Source: Hormoscilla sp. GM7CHS1pb
GTDB lineage: Bacteria > Cyanobacteriota > Cyanobacteriia > Cyanobacteriales > Desertifilaceae
Length of the DNA stretch: 64,000 nucleotides
Direction: 5' to 3'
Assembly (NCBI GenBank): GCA_014323675.1
Contig: JACONN010000002.1
Span: 558,001 to 622,000 of the forward strand
The notes beneath the pieces are model-generated. The model did not search any database. It had not been told where the DNA came from and saw nothing but the letters and a program-made list of their open reading frames with translations. The position numbers were made by a program, and so were the translations under genes. This document shows, piece by piece, positions 34,920 through 43,755 of the stretch. Position 1 is the first letter of the stretch. Every line of letters starts with the position of its first letter.

Positions 34920-35402
34920 GGGAAGCGCCATTAAGATAAGCACAGCGTAAACGAAGCATAAGGTTGAACTGATTTCCTCAGCCATTGTGCCCCTCGTGTC
35001 CGAGAGCGCCCACCCAGGGTGGGCGTCTCTGGACACGACAGAGAGCTTGAGACTCCAGGCAATGCGTTTGACCGTAGAGGAAACCTCTCCAGAACCAATC
35101 GGAATGCCCAAAGATTGATAAATATCGTAGTTGACAATCCTAGACTAATGTTTAGTTAGATAAGTGCGGAAGTTCTGTACTTGCGGTCCTTTACAAGTAA
35201 CTAATAACTCTAAGGCTTCATCAATAAAGCCTCGCCACAGAGATGATGTTATTTGCCTCAAACGCTTCTTGTCCTCACCAATTTTATAGATATTCTCTAC
35301 CAAATGATACCAATCAAGAACTTCACGTTTGCCATTATCTGGCAGCAATTGGGCTATAATGTTCCAAATGCCATCATGACTATCTCCCAAACAAGTAACC
35401 AT
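34920..35402 (-). pseudogene. ISKra4-family transposase C-terminal relic
   Basis: The minus strand encodes CLGDSHDGIWNIIAQLLPDN and REVLDWYHLVENIYKIGEDK, the catalytic Asp region typical of ISKra4 transposases, then after a frame change IYQSLGIPIGSGEVSSTVKR, the C-terminal motif. A palindrome with GTGTCC...GGACAC arms (34997-35041) has inserted near the end. Only ~150 residues remain. Confidence 0.65.
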
Positions 35403-35465
35403 AGTTTATAGTTGTCAGTTGTTAGTTGATAACCGCAATCATCATTCTCAATTCACCATTAACAG

Positions 35466-35921
35466 ATGTCCTTCAAATATACCAGAACTGTTAGATTTGC
35501 CGATACTGATGCTGCTGGCGTTGTTTACTTTGCCAATGTCTTGAGTATGTGTCACGAAACCTACGAAGCAGCCTTGGCCGCTGCTGGCATTGACCTGAAG
35601 TCCTTTTTCTCTAACCCAGCTACTGCTTTTCCCATTGTTCACACCAGTGTTGACTTGCGCCGTCCGATCTGCTGCGGCGATCGCCTACTGATTCACCTCA
35701 CTCTCCGGCAGCAGAGTGAGGATAACTTTGAACTGGCCTACCAAGTTCAACTGGCCGATCGCGTAGCGTCTTCGCAGACGCATCGCTTCGTCGCGATCGC
35801 CATCACCAAACATGTCTGCATCGATCCAGCTAGCAGAACCCGCCAACCCTTGCCAGCTAAGATCGAACAATTTCTGCAAAATTTATCTGAATTATGTATT
35901 AACGACTACAGCTTAATATAA
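35466..35921 (+). CDS. menI: 1,4-dihydroxy-2-naphthoyl-CoA thioesterase
   Basis: This 151-residue hotdog-fold thioesterase of the 4-hydroxybenzoyl-CoA thioesterase type has RTVRFADTDAAGVVYFANVL with the catalytic Asp, and ETYEAALAAAGIDLKSFF. Cyanobacterial homologues (Synechocystis Slr0204) release DHNA from DHNA-CoA in phylloquinone synthesis, supplying the photosystem I quinone. It converges with menE, menC, menH and menA on the other strand, which supports the assignment. The segment ADRVASSQTHRFVAIAIT may be slightly expanded by a repeat (GCGTAGCGTCTTCGCAGACG, 35761-35780), but the frame is open. Confidence 0.9.
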   Translation: MSFKYTRTVRFADTDAAGVVYFANVLSMCHETYEAALAAAGIDLKSFFSNPATAFPIVHTSVDLRRPICCGDRLLIHLTLRQQSEDNFELAYQVQLADRVASSQTHRFVAIAITKHVCIDPASRTRQPLPAKIEQFLQNLSELCINDYSLI

Positions 35922-35944
35922 TTTTAATATTTTAAGAGAAAATT

Positions 35945-36170
35945 AACATTCGGCGACTGGCGCAGGGTACACATACTGCGTTGCATCCGGAAGGCATCGA
36001 AAGACCCGGATACCATGTTACCGCTGGTCTGGATCCTGTCTTCCAGTACCAGATTTAGCGACTTAGCCCGCATCTTAAACCAGACCCTACTGAGTTGGCC
36101 AAAAACGGAGAGCTGCTGCCAGCAACTAAGTCTTATGTAAAATATCTCTGGAAGTTGATAATCTGGAGTT
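35945..36170 (+). other. unrecognised coding relic
   Basis: One plus-strand frame reads HPEGIERPGYHVTAGLDPVF, one TAG, then RLSPHLKPDPTELAKNGELL and PATKSYVKYLWKLIIWS. The composition is protein-like and the stop is single, suggesting the C-terminal end of a decayed gene. I do not recognise it. It has no start codon. Confidence 0.35.
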
Positions 36171-37681
36171 CTCCCACCATCTGGCTACCGGTGAATGTTT
36201 TTAAGTTTGCATCTTCGCCAAGGCAATTTGCCCCAGCAGTTCCCGGTTTACCTTACCCTGCCCATTGCGGGGTAAGCTGTCTACGGCGACCCAATGTTTA
36301 GGGCGTTTGTACTTGCTTAATTTATCGGCGATCGCCCTTTGCAGCCGATCGATAGAAACGCAATCGGACTTGGGGACGTAGACAACGGTGACTACTTCAC
36401 CCCATTGGACATCAGGTAACCCGATCGCGCAGACATCACTCACCAACTGGGTTGCTAGCAATGCTGCTTCGACTTCAGCGGGAAAGACATTCTCTCCTCC
36501 GGTGATGATTTTGTGACTCTGACGCCCGACAATGTGCAAGTAACCCTGAGGATCGAAATAACCTATGTCATCCGTTCCCATGGAGAAGGCAGATTGGATT
36601 TGGCCATAGTAACCTAATGTTAGGGACTCAGCATCTATGGCGATCGCCCCAGTCTGGTTAACGTCCAGTCTTTCTCCATCCGGGCCCAGTTATGGTAACT
36701 TGAGCATGGGGCAAAACCCGACCGCAACTGTTATTACCAGCCAGAAAATCTGCGGGTTTAAGAGTGACTATCCCAGATGCAGTTTCGGTCATCCCGTAGG
36801 TAAGGGCTAAGGGAATATTGTAGTTTCTAGCAGTTGACAGCAGAGAGTCCCAAGCAGGGGCCCCCCCAAGAGAACAGTTTCAAACCGAGATAACCAACTA
36901 CTATGTTTTTCTAGCAATCTTTGCAGCTGGGTGGGTACGAGAGAAATAAAGAAATTAGTTACATCATTATTGCCGTCACCCGGGAATGCGCTGCTCGCGT
37001 CCGGGAGCACCCACCCTGTCATGTCGCTCCCGCGCATGACATGGGTGGGTGTCTCCGGACGCGAAGCACAGGGCTGCGTGTCCTGCGCGATCGACTTAAA
37101 TGGCCGAATTACTAGCTTCCCGCCGGTAGTAAAGGAACGCAGGCACTGCATTAAGCCGCTGACGTGATCTAGGGGTAAGACACAGAAAGAATTAATCGCC
37201 GTTTTCCCAAAATACTGTTGAAATCCTTTCACAGATGCCATCAAGGTTTCCCAAGTATGGATGGCAAAGCGAATCTTTCCAGATGAACCCCCCGTGGGAA
37301 TCATGATTTGCGAAAGATACAGATCATTTTCAAAGCCCCTGCGCAGCGGAGGGGCCCGGAGCGTGGGCTCGTTCCTGTAGCCCCACCCTCGTTCCCAGGC
37401 AGAGCCTGGGAACGCAAAGTGGGGGTGGGGGTGGGGAATAGAAAAGAAGGTGGTTGTCCTAAGATCAGGTCGGGTTGGACGAGGTGAAATACTTGCTGCC
37501 ATTCTCGTTCCACCCAATGGGGGTTACATAAAAAAACGGGACAATTAGCTGCCACCGCAGCAATGAACCCAGCTATAAATTTAACAGGTTCTGCTTCAGC
37601 TAGTAGAATAACAGGTGGTTTATCCTGCTGGGCGAATTTCTCGAATAACTCCTGACTTAGCTGAGTGAATTGGTGAGAGTA

Positions 37682-40062
37682 GTAAACTAAGCCAGCCCGT
37701 CGCCGGGCCGACTCGTCTTCAAAACCGGACGTGAGACTTTCACCTCATCCGGCTCCTCGGCTTCGATATCCGCAAGGGTGCGACCCCCACGACTACCGTC
37801 TTCTGCCGATTTGGCGTCATGGCAGTAATCATGTATTAATTGCAGGTTGGTATACCAGTCTTTCCCTCCCAGCGAGGTCGGTAGGACGTGGTCTACTTCC
37901 CACTTATCTCCATCCATGAAGGTTAATCCGCATCGTTCGCATTTGCCCTGCTGCCTCTTCAGCAGATTAAGCACCCGTGGGGTCACGTCAGGGCTTTTTC
38001 GTAGCCTCTTACTCCAGTATACAAGGTTTCCATCCATGGGACTGGCCGTGCCCTTCACTTTTACGTGTCTGATTATCTCAGTTTCAGAGTGTTGGAGCAG
38101 TTCAACTTCATCCCCATTCTTGAGCTTACCGATGAAGTTCCACTGTCGGTCCTTGTTAGGCGTCCAGTACTTCCCGGCTACCCATTTTCCAGTTTTGTTG
38201 GGGTGTCTTCTATTAGCCCATTTCCATGTTAGTGTCCATAGATAGTAGTCCATCTCCTCAAAGGTTTCTCTGCTCACCACAGTCCGATAGTAGTTGCACC
38301 ATCCCCTTATTATTGGGTTCAATTTGGCTATCATCGCGGCTTGTGGTAATGCTCGATGGCGTTTAACTATTCCGCATAGTTTTTCTTTATGCCTATCTAT
38401 GGCTTTTTGGCTGGGTTTGATTAGTGTTTTGAAGCCTAATAGGATTCCGTGCGAGTTTTTCCCGCTGTGGTATTTTCCCACTTTGTACTGCCGGATGTGA
38501 AACCCCAGGAAATCAAACCCTGGTTCCTTGCCTTCCAGCGTGTGAGAAATCCGCGTTTTTTCGGGCTTGAGTTCTAGACCTACTTTGGCCAGCCATCTTT
38601 GTATGACCTGTTTTGCTTGCTCAATTACCTCAAGGCTTTCATGCAGCACTACAAAGTCATCGGCGTATCTGACTATCGATATTCTCGTACTCTTTGGTAG
38701 GGGAATGCTTTTGATTTCCATTTCTATCCCATGAAGGGCGATGTTGGCCAGTAGTGGAGAGATGACCCCTCCCTGTGGCGTTCCTGCCTCCGTAGGTTGA
38801 AATGTGCCCCCATCCATCACCCCGGCTTTCAGCCATCCCCGCACAATTCTGCGAATGGGTGATATACTATTCAATTTTTGCAACAACGCCTGATGGTCTA
38901 TTTTATCAAAACACTTTGCTATGTCCGCATCCAGTACCCATTTGGACTTCTGTCTGATGCTGTTAAATATTGCCTCTATGGCATCGTGGCATCCCCTCGG
39001 GCGTCTGAACCCGTAGGAATTCGCCTCAAACACTGCTTCCCATTCGGGTTCGAGTGCCATCTTGACTACCCCTTGTAGGGCTCTGTCATATATCGTGGGT
39101 ATTCCCAGCGGCCTCTTCTCATCTCGTCCGGGTTTAGGTATCCATACCCGTCGGGTTGGGCACACCTTTCTCCTTCTTGTTATTTGAAGCTGCTTAACCA
39201 GTGGCTGTCGTTCCGTGGGCTTGAGCGCCGTAACGCCATCCACCCCTGCCGTTTTCTTGCCCTGGTTCTGCTGAGTCACCTGTCTAACCGCAATCATCTT
39301 TGCGGACCATGACCTAGTCATCAATCCCTGGAGTCTGCGAACTAACCGCTTATCACCTTTCTGGGTCGCTCTGTAAATACGTTTTTGTAGCTTAAAAACC
39401 GCCTTCTCCAGCTTTCGCCAGGGGATAGCCTTCCAGTCATACACTCGCCTATTTGCGATGTTCCGTGACATATGCACTACTACTCTGTTTTACTTTCTCG
39501 AAACCGTGAGGGCGTCAGCTCTATCCCATCCATTACAGATGATCCTTTGCTTCTCCACTCAATCTTTCCCAACTATGACCTGCTGATGTATTGCAGATTT
39601 TGCGCCTGTGGTGGCTACTCAACCTAATCGACCAAAGCTGAGAGTACATAGCTGGTTTACTTCGTTCCTTCCAGTGATTGTTCGTGAACTTAGGAGGTTT
39701 CCATCTGCCGGGTTTATTGTCAGTGCTTATTGGTCAGTTGATAATACTGCCAACGACCGGTATCCTTACCCTTTTGGGTCCAGCGCGTAAGCCTTATTCC
39801 GCTGGTTTGATTTTACGACAGTTATTCAAAACTTCATACATTCCCCATATTCACCTGCTCAACGAATAACCGGCTTTAGGCTGCCAGTCAGAGCGCCTTT
39901 CGTTCCCGCTTTACGGATTGATGCCATCGCTACCGTAGGGAACGTGCTTTTACCCCTGCACCTGGGGAGGCGGGCTCGCACCGCCATCACTGAAAAGTTA
40001 TCGGAGCTTATGAAACCCCGTCTGTGGTCCCCCTTCTTGACTCGTGCCAAGTCAGTTTACAC
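37682..40062 (-). mobile_element. complete group II intron inserted in menE
   Basis: The 5' end is GTGTAAACTGAC at 40062, immediately after codon 26 of menE. The 3' end ...CTTAGTTTAC at 37682 is an AY end. Domain V (GAGCCGGATG, GAAA loop, CGTCCGGTTT) overlaps the last codons of the intron-encoded protein near 37730-37770. Domain I occupies ~39600-40062. Excision would join S26 to YSHQF in frame. An ORF-deleted relative is at 45238-45770. Confidence 0.85.
37687..39477 (-). CDS. ltrA: group II intron reverse transcriptase/maturase with HNH endonuclease
   Basis: This 596-residue intron-encoded protein comprises an RT domain (residues ~60-330, AGTPQGGVISPLLANIALHG and YADD at 271-274), a maturase X domain (~340-430, NPIIRGWCNYYR) and a C-terminal HNH nuclease (~513-555, CERCG, WEVDHVLPTSLGG, NLQLIHDYCHDAK). 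It helps the intron fold and splice, then copies it into DNA after second-strand cutting. All catalytic motifs are visible and the frame is intact, so the intron may be mobile and may also serve the ORF-less copies in trans. Met1 or Met3 may be the start. Confidence 0.93.
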   Translation of the reverse strand: MHMSRNIANRRVYDWKAIPWRKLEKAVFKLQKRIYRATQKGDKRLVRRLQGLMTRSWSAKMIAVRQVTQQNQGKKTAGVDGVTALKPTERQPLVKQLQITRRRKVCPTRRVWIPKPGRDEKRPLGIPTIYDRALQGVVKMALEPEWEAVFEANSYGFRRPRGCHDAIEAIFNSIRQKSKWVLDADIAKCFDKIDHQALLQKLNSISPIRRIVRGWLKAGVMDGGTFQPTEAGTPQGGVISPLLANIALHGIEMEIKSIPLPKSTRISIVRYADDFVVLHESLEVIEQAKQVIQRWLAKVGLELKPEKTRISHTLEGKEPGFDFLGFHIRQYKVGKYHSGKNSHGILLGFKTLIKPSQKAIDRHKEKLCGIVKRHRALPQAAMIAKLNPIIRGWCNYYRTVVSRETFEEMDYYLWTLTWKWANRRHPNKTGKWVAGKYWTPNKDRQWNFIGKLKNGDEVELLQHSETEIIRHVKVKGTASPMDGNLVYWSKRLRKSPDVTPRVLNLLKRQQGKCERCGLTFMDGDKWEVDHVLPTSLGGKDWYTNLQLIHDYCHDAKSAEDGSRGGRTLADIEAEEPDEVKVSRPVLKTSRPGDGLA

Positions 40063-40124
40063 AGAACGAATCGCACTATCACTTATCAACCAATGATCGA
40101 CCAGACGCTTTTGCCACAGTTCCT

Positions 40125-41219
40125 TTAATGATTGTCCCATAACTCTTTTAGCCAGTTGTCGTCATTCTCGGTAAACCATTGCTTGACGCCAAAACCAACG
40201 GCCCTTCGATGTCTGCTCTCCTCTCCGCTCTTGCTGCGCTGCGATGGCGATGCGCGGAGAGCGCCTCGTTCCCAGGCGGAGCCTGGGAACGTTTGTAGTT
40301 CGGCGGCTAGCTTTAAGGCCGCATTTCTGCCAATGGCGGTTTCCATCACAGAGGAGAATACAATGTCGAGCGGGTGCGATCGGCAAAACTGACGCAAACG
40401 GGATGGCGAACCCGCGATCGCCGCTTTAATTACAAATATGGATCGCCAACCTCGATGATAACAGGTTTCGAGGCGATCGAGAGTTGCCACCGATTCATCT
40501 AAGGCGATGGGAGTAGCATACTGTTCGGACAATTCTTGCATCTCTTCAAACTTTTCTACTCCTAGGGGTTGTTCCATAAATTCTACAGCAGGACATTCAC
40601 AAGCATCTAGCCACTGACAAGCTTCCTCCCAGGTAAGTCCACCATTAGCATCCAAGCGCAATTTTGTCCCCAGTGGCAGTTCTTTTCTCAGTAAGCCAAA
40701 TATTTTCAGTTCTTCAGCAATGGGAATAACGCCTATTTTCCACTTAAATGTCCGATATCCCTGATGCCAGAAACCTTGCCATGACTGCAAACTTTCTGGT
40801 CCAGCTGGTAACAAGCAGCTATAGGTAAGACTATCCTCCTGTAAGCCCCTGCGCAGCGGAGGGGGCCCGGAGCGTGGGCTCGTTCCTGTAGCCCCACCCT
40901 CGTTCCCAGGCTCTGCCTGGGAACGCAAGGTAGGGGTCTCAAAGCCAAACTGACAGGCAGGTAAATCATCAGGGATTGCCTTAATGATATCGGATGTTAT
41001 TTCTGATGGCAAATTTTCGCAGAATGAGAGGCTTTGTTCGCAAGTTTCCGAACCAAACCAGGGTAAAGGGGCAATTTCTCCCCAACCGACTTTCCCAGTT
41101 GCATCCGTGAGGCGAATAATGATGCCTTGGCGGACATTCCAGCTGCCGTGACTGGTAGTAAGCGATCGCCTAAATTTTCGCTGGTAGGGACGAAACTCAA
41201 ATTGGTAACGTTCTGCCAC
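40125..41219 (-). CDS. menC: o-succinylbenzoate synthase with two in-frame repeat-encoded inserts
   Basis: This enolase-superfamily enzyme dehydrates SHCHC to o-succinylbenzoate. All catalytic elements are present: KWKIG (K159, K161), LDANGG (D190), EFMEQP (E215), ALDES (D241) and IKAAIAG (K265). The 364-residue frame is ~55 residues longer than expected. Residues ~95-126 (PTLRSQAEPGNEGGATGTSP) and ~310-340 (FPGSAWERGALRASPSQRSK) are translated from TTCCCAGG-family palindromic repeats at about 40845-40940 and 40203-40310. Both inserts keep the frame and fall outside the catalytic motifs. The start overlaps the end of menH and the end overlaps menE. Confidence 0.92.
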   Translation of the reverse strand: MAERYQFEFRPYQRKFRRSLTTSHGSWNVRQGIIIRLTDATGKVGWGEIAPLPWFGSETCEQSLSFCENLPSEITSDIIKAIPDDLPACQFGFETPTLRSQAEPGNEGGATGTSPRSGPPPLRRGLQEDSLTYSCLLPAGPESLQSWQGFWHQGYRTFKWKIGVIPIAEELKIFGLLRKELPLGTKLRLDANGGLTWEEACQWLDACECPAVEFMEQPLGVEKFEEMQELSEQYATPIALDESVATLDRLETCYHRGWRSIFVIKAAIAGSPSRLRQFCRSHPLDIVFSSVMETAIGRNAALKLAAELQTFPGSAWERGALRASPSQRSKSGEESRHRRAVGFGVKQWFTENDDNWLKELWDNH

Positions 41220-42215
41220 AAAAAAACCTCACCTGCTTAACCCATTCGCGGGGATTTTCTAGATGAATATTATGATCTGCCTTGGAGGCTATCGCCAGTT
41301 GCGCCATCTCACACAAACCAGCCATTTCTGCATTAATTGCTTTAAACTTAGGATCGTATTCTCCCACTAGCAACAGCAGCGGTATTTGATTTTCTGCCAG
41401 TCGCTTCCATAAATTTAGCATGTTGCCCGTGCCCATGTTCCGGAGTACTTTCGCCAATTCGATGGGATTATTTTCTAACCTCCGATCGTTTACCGATCCA
41501 CCCACCCATGTCGTTGCCTGCTGGCGAACGACAGGGTCGTTTCCACGAGCACTCACCCTGTCGTGACGCGAATGCGCACGACATGGGTGAGTGTCTCGGG
41601 AAACGAAAGGGTGAAGAGGAAACGACTCCATCATTTTACTGAAGTCAGGATGATTTTGTAAAGATTGGAATAGGGGGCGATCGTACCATTTCACTAACAA
41701 CTGTCTGAAATCGCTATTTTCCAATTACAGGGCCAGTTCGGCATCCCTTGACAGCAGTTTTTCCTCTCTGCTTCTGTTTTTAATCCCAGCGTAGCGTGTT
41801 GCCGACTCCAGAATTACTTTTTCAAACCGAGAGGGAAAAGTACAGATCGGATATAATCCCAAGCGCCTACCCGGATAATAACCTACCAAGGAACATTTGT
41901 CAATCTTTAACTCATCCAGTAAGTCGATCGGCAGTGTTAGACATCTTGTAGCATGCTTCCCCACCCTTGACCTGAGTTTTTCCATCTCCGGGCAGGTCAA
42001 CCGCCAGACAGCAGAACTCTTTAGACAACCTGCGTCCCCTGGTCGCTTGATGTCTCCGGAGAGCGCTCTTACGCACTACTCCGGAGACATCGTATTCGCA
42101 CATGCATAGGGGACACCGCAGCGAAACTACCCCATTAAAATCATCGCTGTTGCCCATAAATCCGTGCAACAATAGAATTAGCGGCTGTTTTTCGCTGAAA
42201 CCATAGTGAAATTGG
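41197..42215 (-). pseudogene. menH: MenH-like alpha/beta hydrolase, with repeat insertions and frameshifts
   Basis: SHCHC synthase follows MenD in phylloquinone synthesis. HGFMGNSDDFNGVV and VDLPGDGKTQVKGG mark the N-terminal half. A GTCTCCGGAGAGCG...GGAGACATC palindrome (42048-42091) interrupts it. LLDELKIDKCSLVGYYPGRR holds the nucleophile elbow (normally GYSMGGR), which is frame-damaged here. The C-terminal ORF LLVKWYDRPLFQSLQ...LLLLVGEYDPKF...ADHNIHLENP has the catalytic Asp and His. Within it, 47 codons (FPLHPFVSRDTHPCRAHSRH onward) come from a 140-bp repeat at 41486-41625, in frame. No convincing start codon is visible. Confidence 0.82.
41486..41625. repeat. 140-bp palindromic insertion element inside menH
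   Basis: It is bounded by TCGTTTACC and GGAAACGA. Its outer parts match the potD element (10454-10617) almost exactly in reverse orientation, but the centre (about 30 bases, GCACTCACCCTGTCGTGACG and neighbours) is unrelated to the 51-base centre there. The menH frame reads through it without a stop. Shorter relatives sharing CACCCACCCTG...CATGGGTGGGTG lie in menE (36996-37064) and the ISKra4 relic. Confidence 0.78.
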
Positions 42216-42220
42216 TAAGC

Positions 42221-43126
42221 TTATCCCCCTGACACCCAGAAACCAATACCTAACAACAGTCCACTCCAGAAATGCAATTCTACCGCAATAAACTTGCAAT
42301 TTTTCACCATTTCCGGTTGGTCATGATGAGTACCTACATGGCGGCAAAGCTTGAACGCAGCGGGCAAACTTAAGAAGCTGAGTAAAGTCCACAAGGGGAA
42401 TATCCCCCAGATTACCAAAATAGCGATCGGGGTGAAGATGCTGCCACAAAACCACCATAACAGCTGTGCCCCGGTTTGCGTACCCAGGCGGACGATGGGC
42501 GATCGCTTTCCTGCTGCCAGATCGTCTTGGACTTGATGAAAATGGGAACAAAACAGGATTAAAGTAGTAGTCAGGCCAACAATTATCGAAATTGCCAGAT
42601 TAGTCAGGGACCAACTCTGAGTTTGACTGTAGTAAGCAGCGGACAACGCTATGGGTCCAAAGGCCAAAAAGCAGAGAATCTCGCCCAAACCTTGGTAACC
42701 TAGATGAAAGGGCGGACCTTGATACATATATCCGAGGGCGCAGCAGGCAAGGATTAACCCCATCACCGTTAAATCTTGCTGCCACCAACAGATTAACATA
42801 ATTTCCAGAATGCCGAGGGCTAAACAAAGATTCCCCAACCAGAAAATTAAATATTTGTTGCCCGTCAGGTTAACCAGGGAATGGTGTTTATTTCGATCGA
42901 TCCCAGTCTCCGAGTCAAATACGTCGTTACTGATATTCTCCCAGGCCAGAATAAAAATTGCCCCACTGACAAAGGTGGCAAATATCCACCAATCTATGCT
43001 ATGCTGCTCAAAAACAGCCACCGCAGTTCCCACCCAAATTGGCATAATTGCCACGCTATACATGGGCGGTTTAATCGCCGCTAGCCATAATTTTCTGTTC
43101 GATCGCTCAATTGTCTGATTAGTCAT
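42221..43126 (-). CDS. menA: 2-carboxy-1,4-naphthoquinone phytyltransferase
   Basis: This 301-residue UbiA-family integral membrane prenyltransferase attaches the phytyl chain to DHNA in phylloquinone synthesis. The diphosphate/Mg2+ motif NDVFDSETGID is at 67-77 and the second Asp motif HFHQVQDD near 205. Eight to nine hydrophobic spans are seen. It is the only fully intact large men gene here besides menI and menC. It is first in the menA-menH-menC-menE order on the minus strand. Confidence 0.93.
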   Translation of the reverse strand: MTNQTIERSNRKLWLAAIKPPMYSVAIMPIWVGTAVAVFEQHSIDWWIFATFVSGAIFILAWENISNDVFDSETGIDRNKHHSLVNLTGNKYLIFWLGNLCLALGILEIMLICWWQQDLTVMGLILACCALGYMYQGPPFHLGYQGLGEILCFLAFGPIALSAAYYSQTQSWSLTNLAISIIVGLTTTLILFCSHFHQVQDDLAAGKRSPIVRLGTQTGAQLLWWFCGSIFTPIAILVIWGIFPLWTLLSFLSLPAAFKLCRHVGTHHDQPEMVKNCKFIAVELHFWSGLLLGIGFWVSGG

Positions 43127-43755
43127 TCTATTTCCTGGAGTAGCTGTAGAGTGGGGCTCGCCTACATCTTACATTAAATGAGCTTTCTGCATCTCCTGGA
43201 CCGGCGCAGCATCGCCGCCACACTTCCCAATTCGATCGGGGGAATGTACAATAATAGTAGCAGCATCGTTCCCAGATAACAGAATCCCCCGATCGCCCCT
43301 AGGATAAAAGAATAGCACGGATAGGTTCAGGGGATTGTGCGCGATCTGGTTTTGGTAGTGATAAACATGTAGTGATGTGATGGCTAGTCTGTCCCAATAG
43401 GTGTGGGGATGTGGCATTTTCAATTTTTCGGCTGGGACGTCAATGCCTGAAATATCGTTATTTGACTTGCCGTTGGATGCCACTATTGCGATCTCCGTCT
43501 GAGCTTTCTTGTGCTAACATCACTACTTGTGACCCACTACCCTGGTTTTTATGGCGATAGTGAAAGCTATTGCCGATTTTTCCCGAACGGTGGAAGAAGC
43601 TATCCTAAATCCATTCAGGTTGTTTGCGGATTGAGGTTCGTCCTTTCTGCAAAGTATATTAAGTAACCATAATGTTGTAATTCTTTACTGTTTCAGATGC
43701 AAGGTGGGCAGTACCCACCCTACATTTTCAATCCCTTTTCATCGCCCAGTCAGGC
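43127..43755. other. intergenic region with IS ends and repeats
   Basis: It holds a left end of the IS1 type (GTAGTGATAAACATGTAGTG, about 43352-43371), a reverse copy of the CATCACTACTTGTGACCCAC end (43526-43548), and a GGTGGGCAGTACCCACCCTA palindrome (43692-43711). Short frames here are not convincing. Confidence 0.55.

Larger units (their letters stand above)
36201..40140 (-). pseudogene. menE: o-succinylbenzoate-CoA ligase, split by a group II intron and carrying repeats and frameshifts
   Basis: This AMP-forming acyl-CoA synthetase activates o-succinylbenzoate in phylloquinone synthesis. Exon 1 (40063-40140) encodes 26 residues, MGQSLKELWQKRLVDHWLIS then DSAIRS, overlapping the menC stop by 16 bases. 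After the intron, YSHQFTQLSQELFEKFAQQD continues in frame. A TTCCCAGG-type compound repeat (about 37337-37440) then shifts the frame. The AMP-binding motif PTGGSSGK, VLPLDHVSGLMQCL, GTDDIGYFDPQGYLHI, GGENVFPAEVEAAL and the C-terminal Lys region RNGQGKVNREL are all present. Another repeat (36996-37064) and at least two frame changes (36580-36860) break the middle. Confidence 0.85.

Noticed and set aside
43169-43483. short minus-strand frame of 104 codons
   Set aside because: It overlaps IS ends and repeats and has no recognisable domain or ribosome site.
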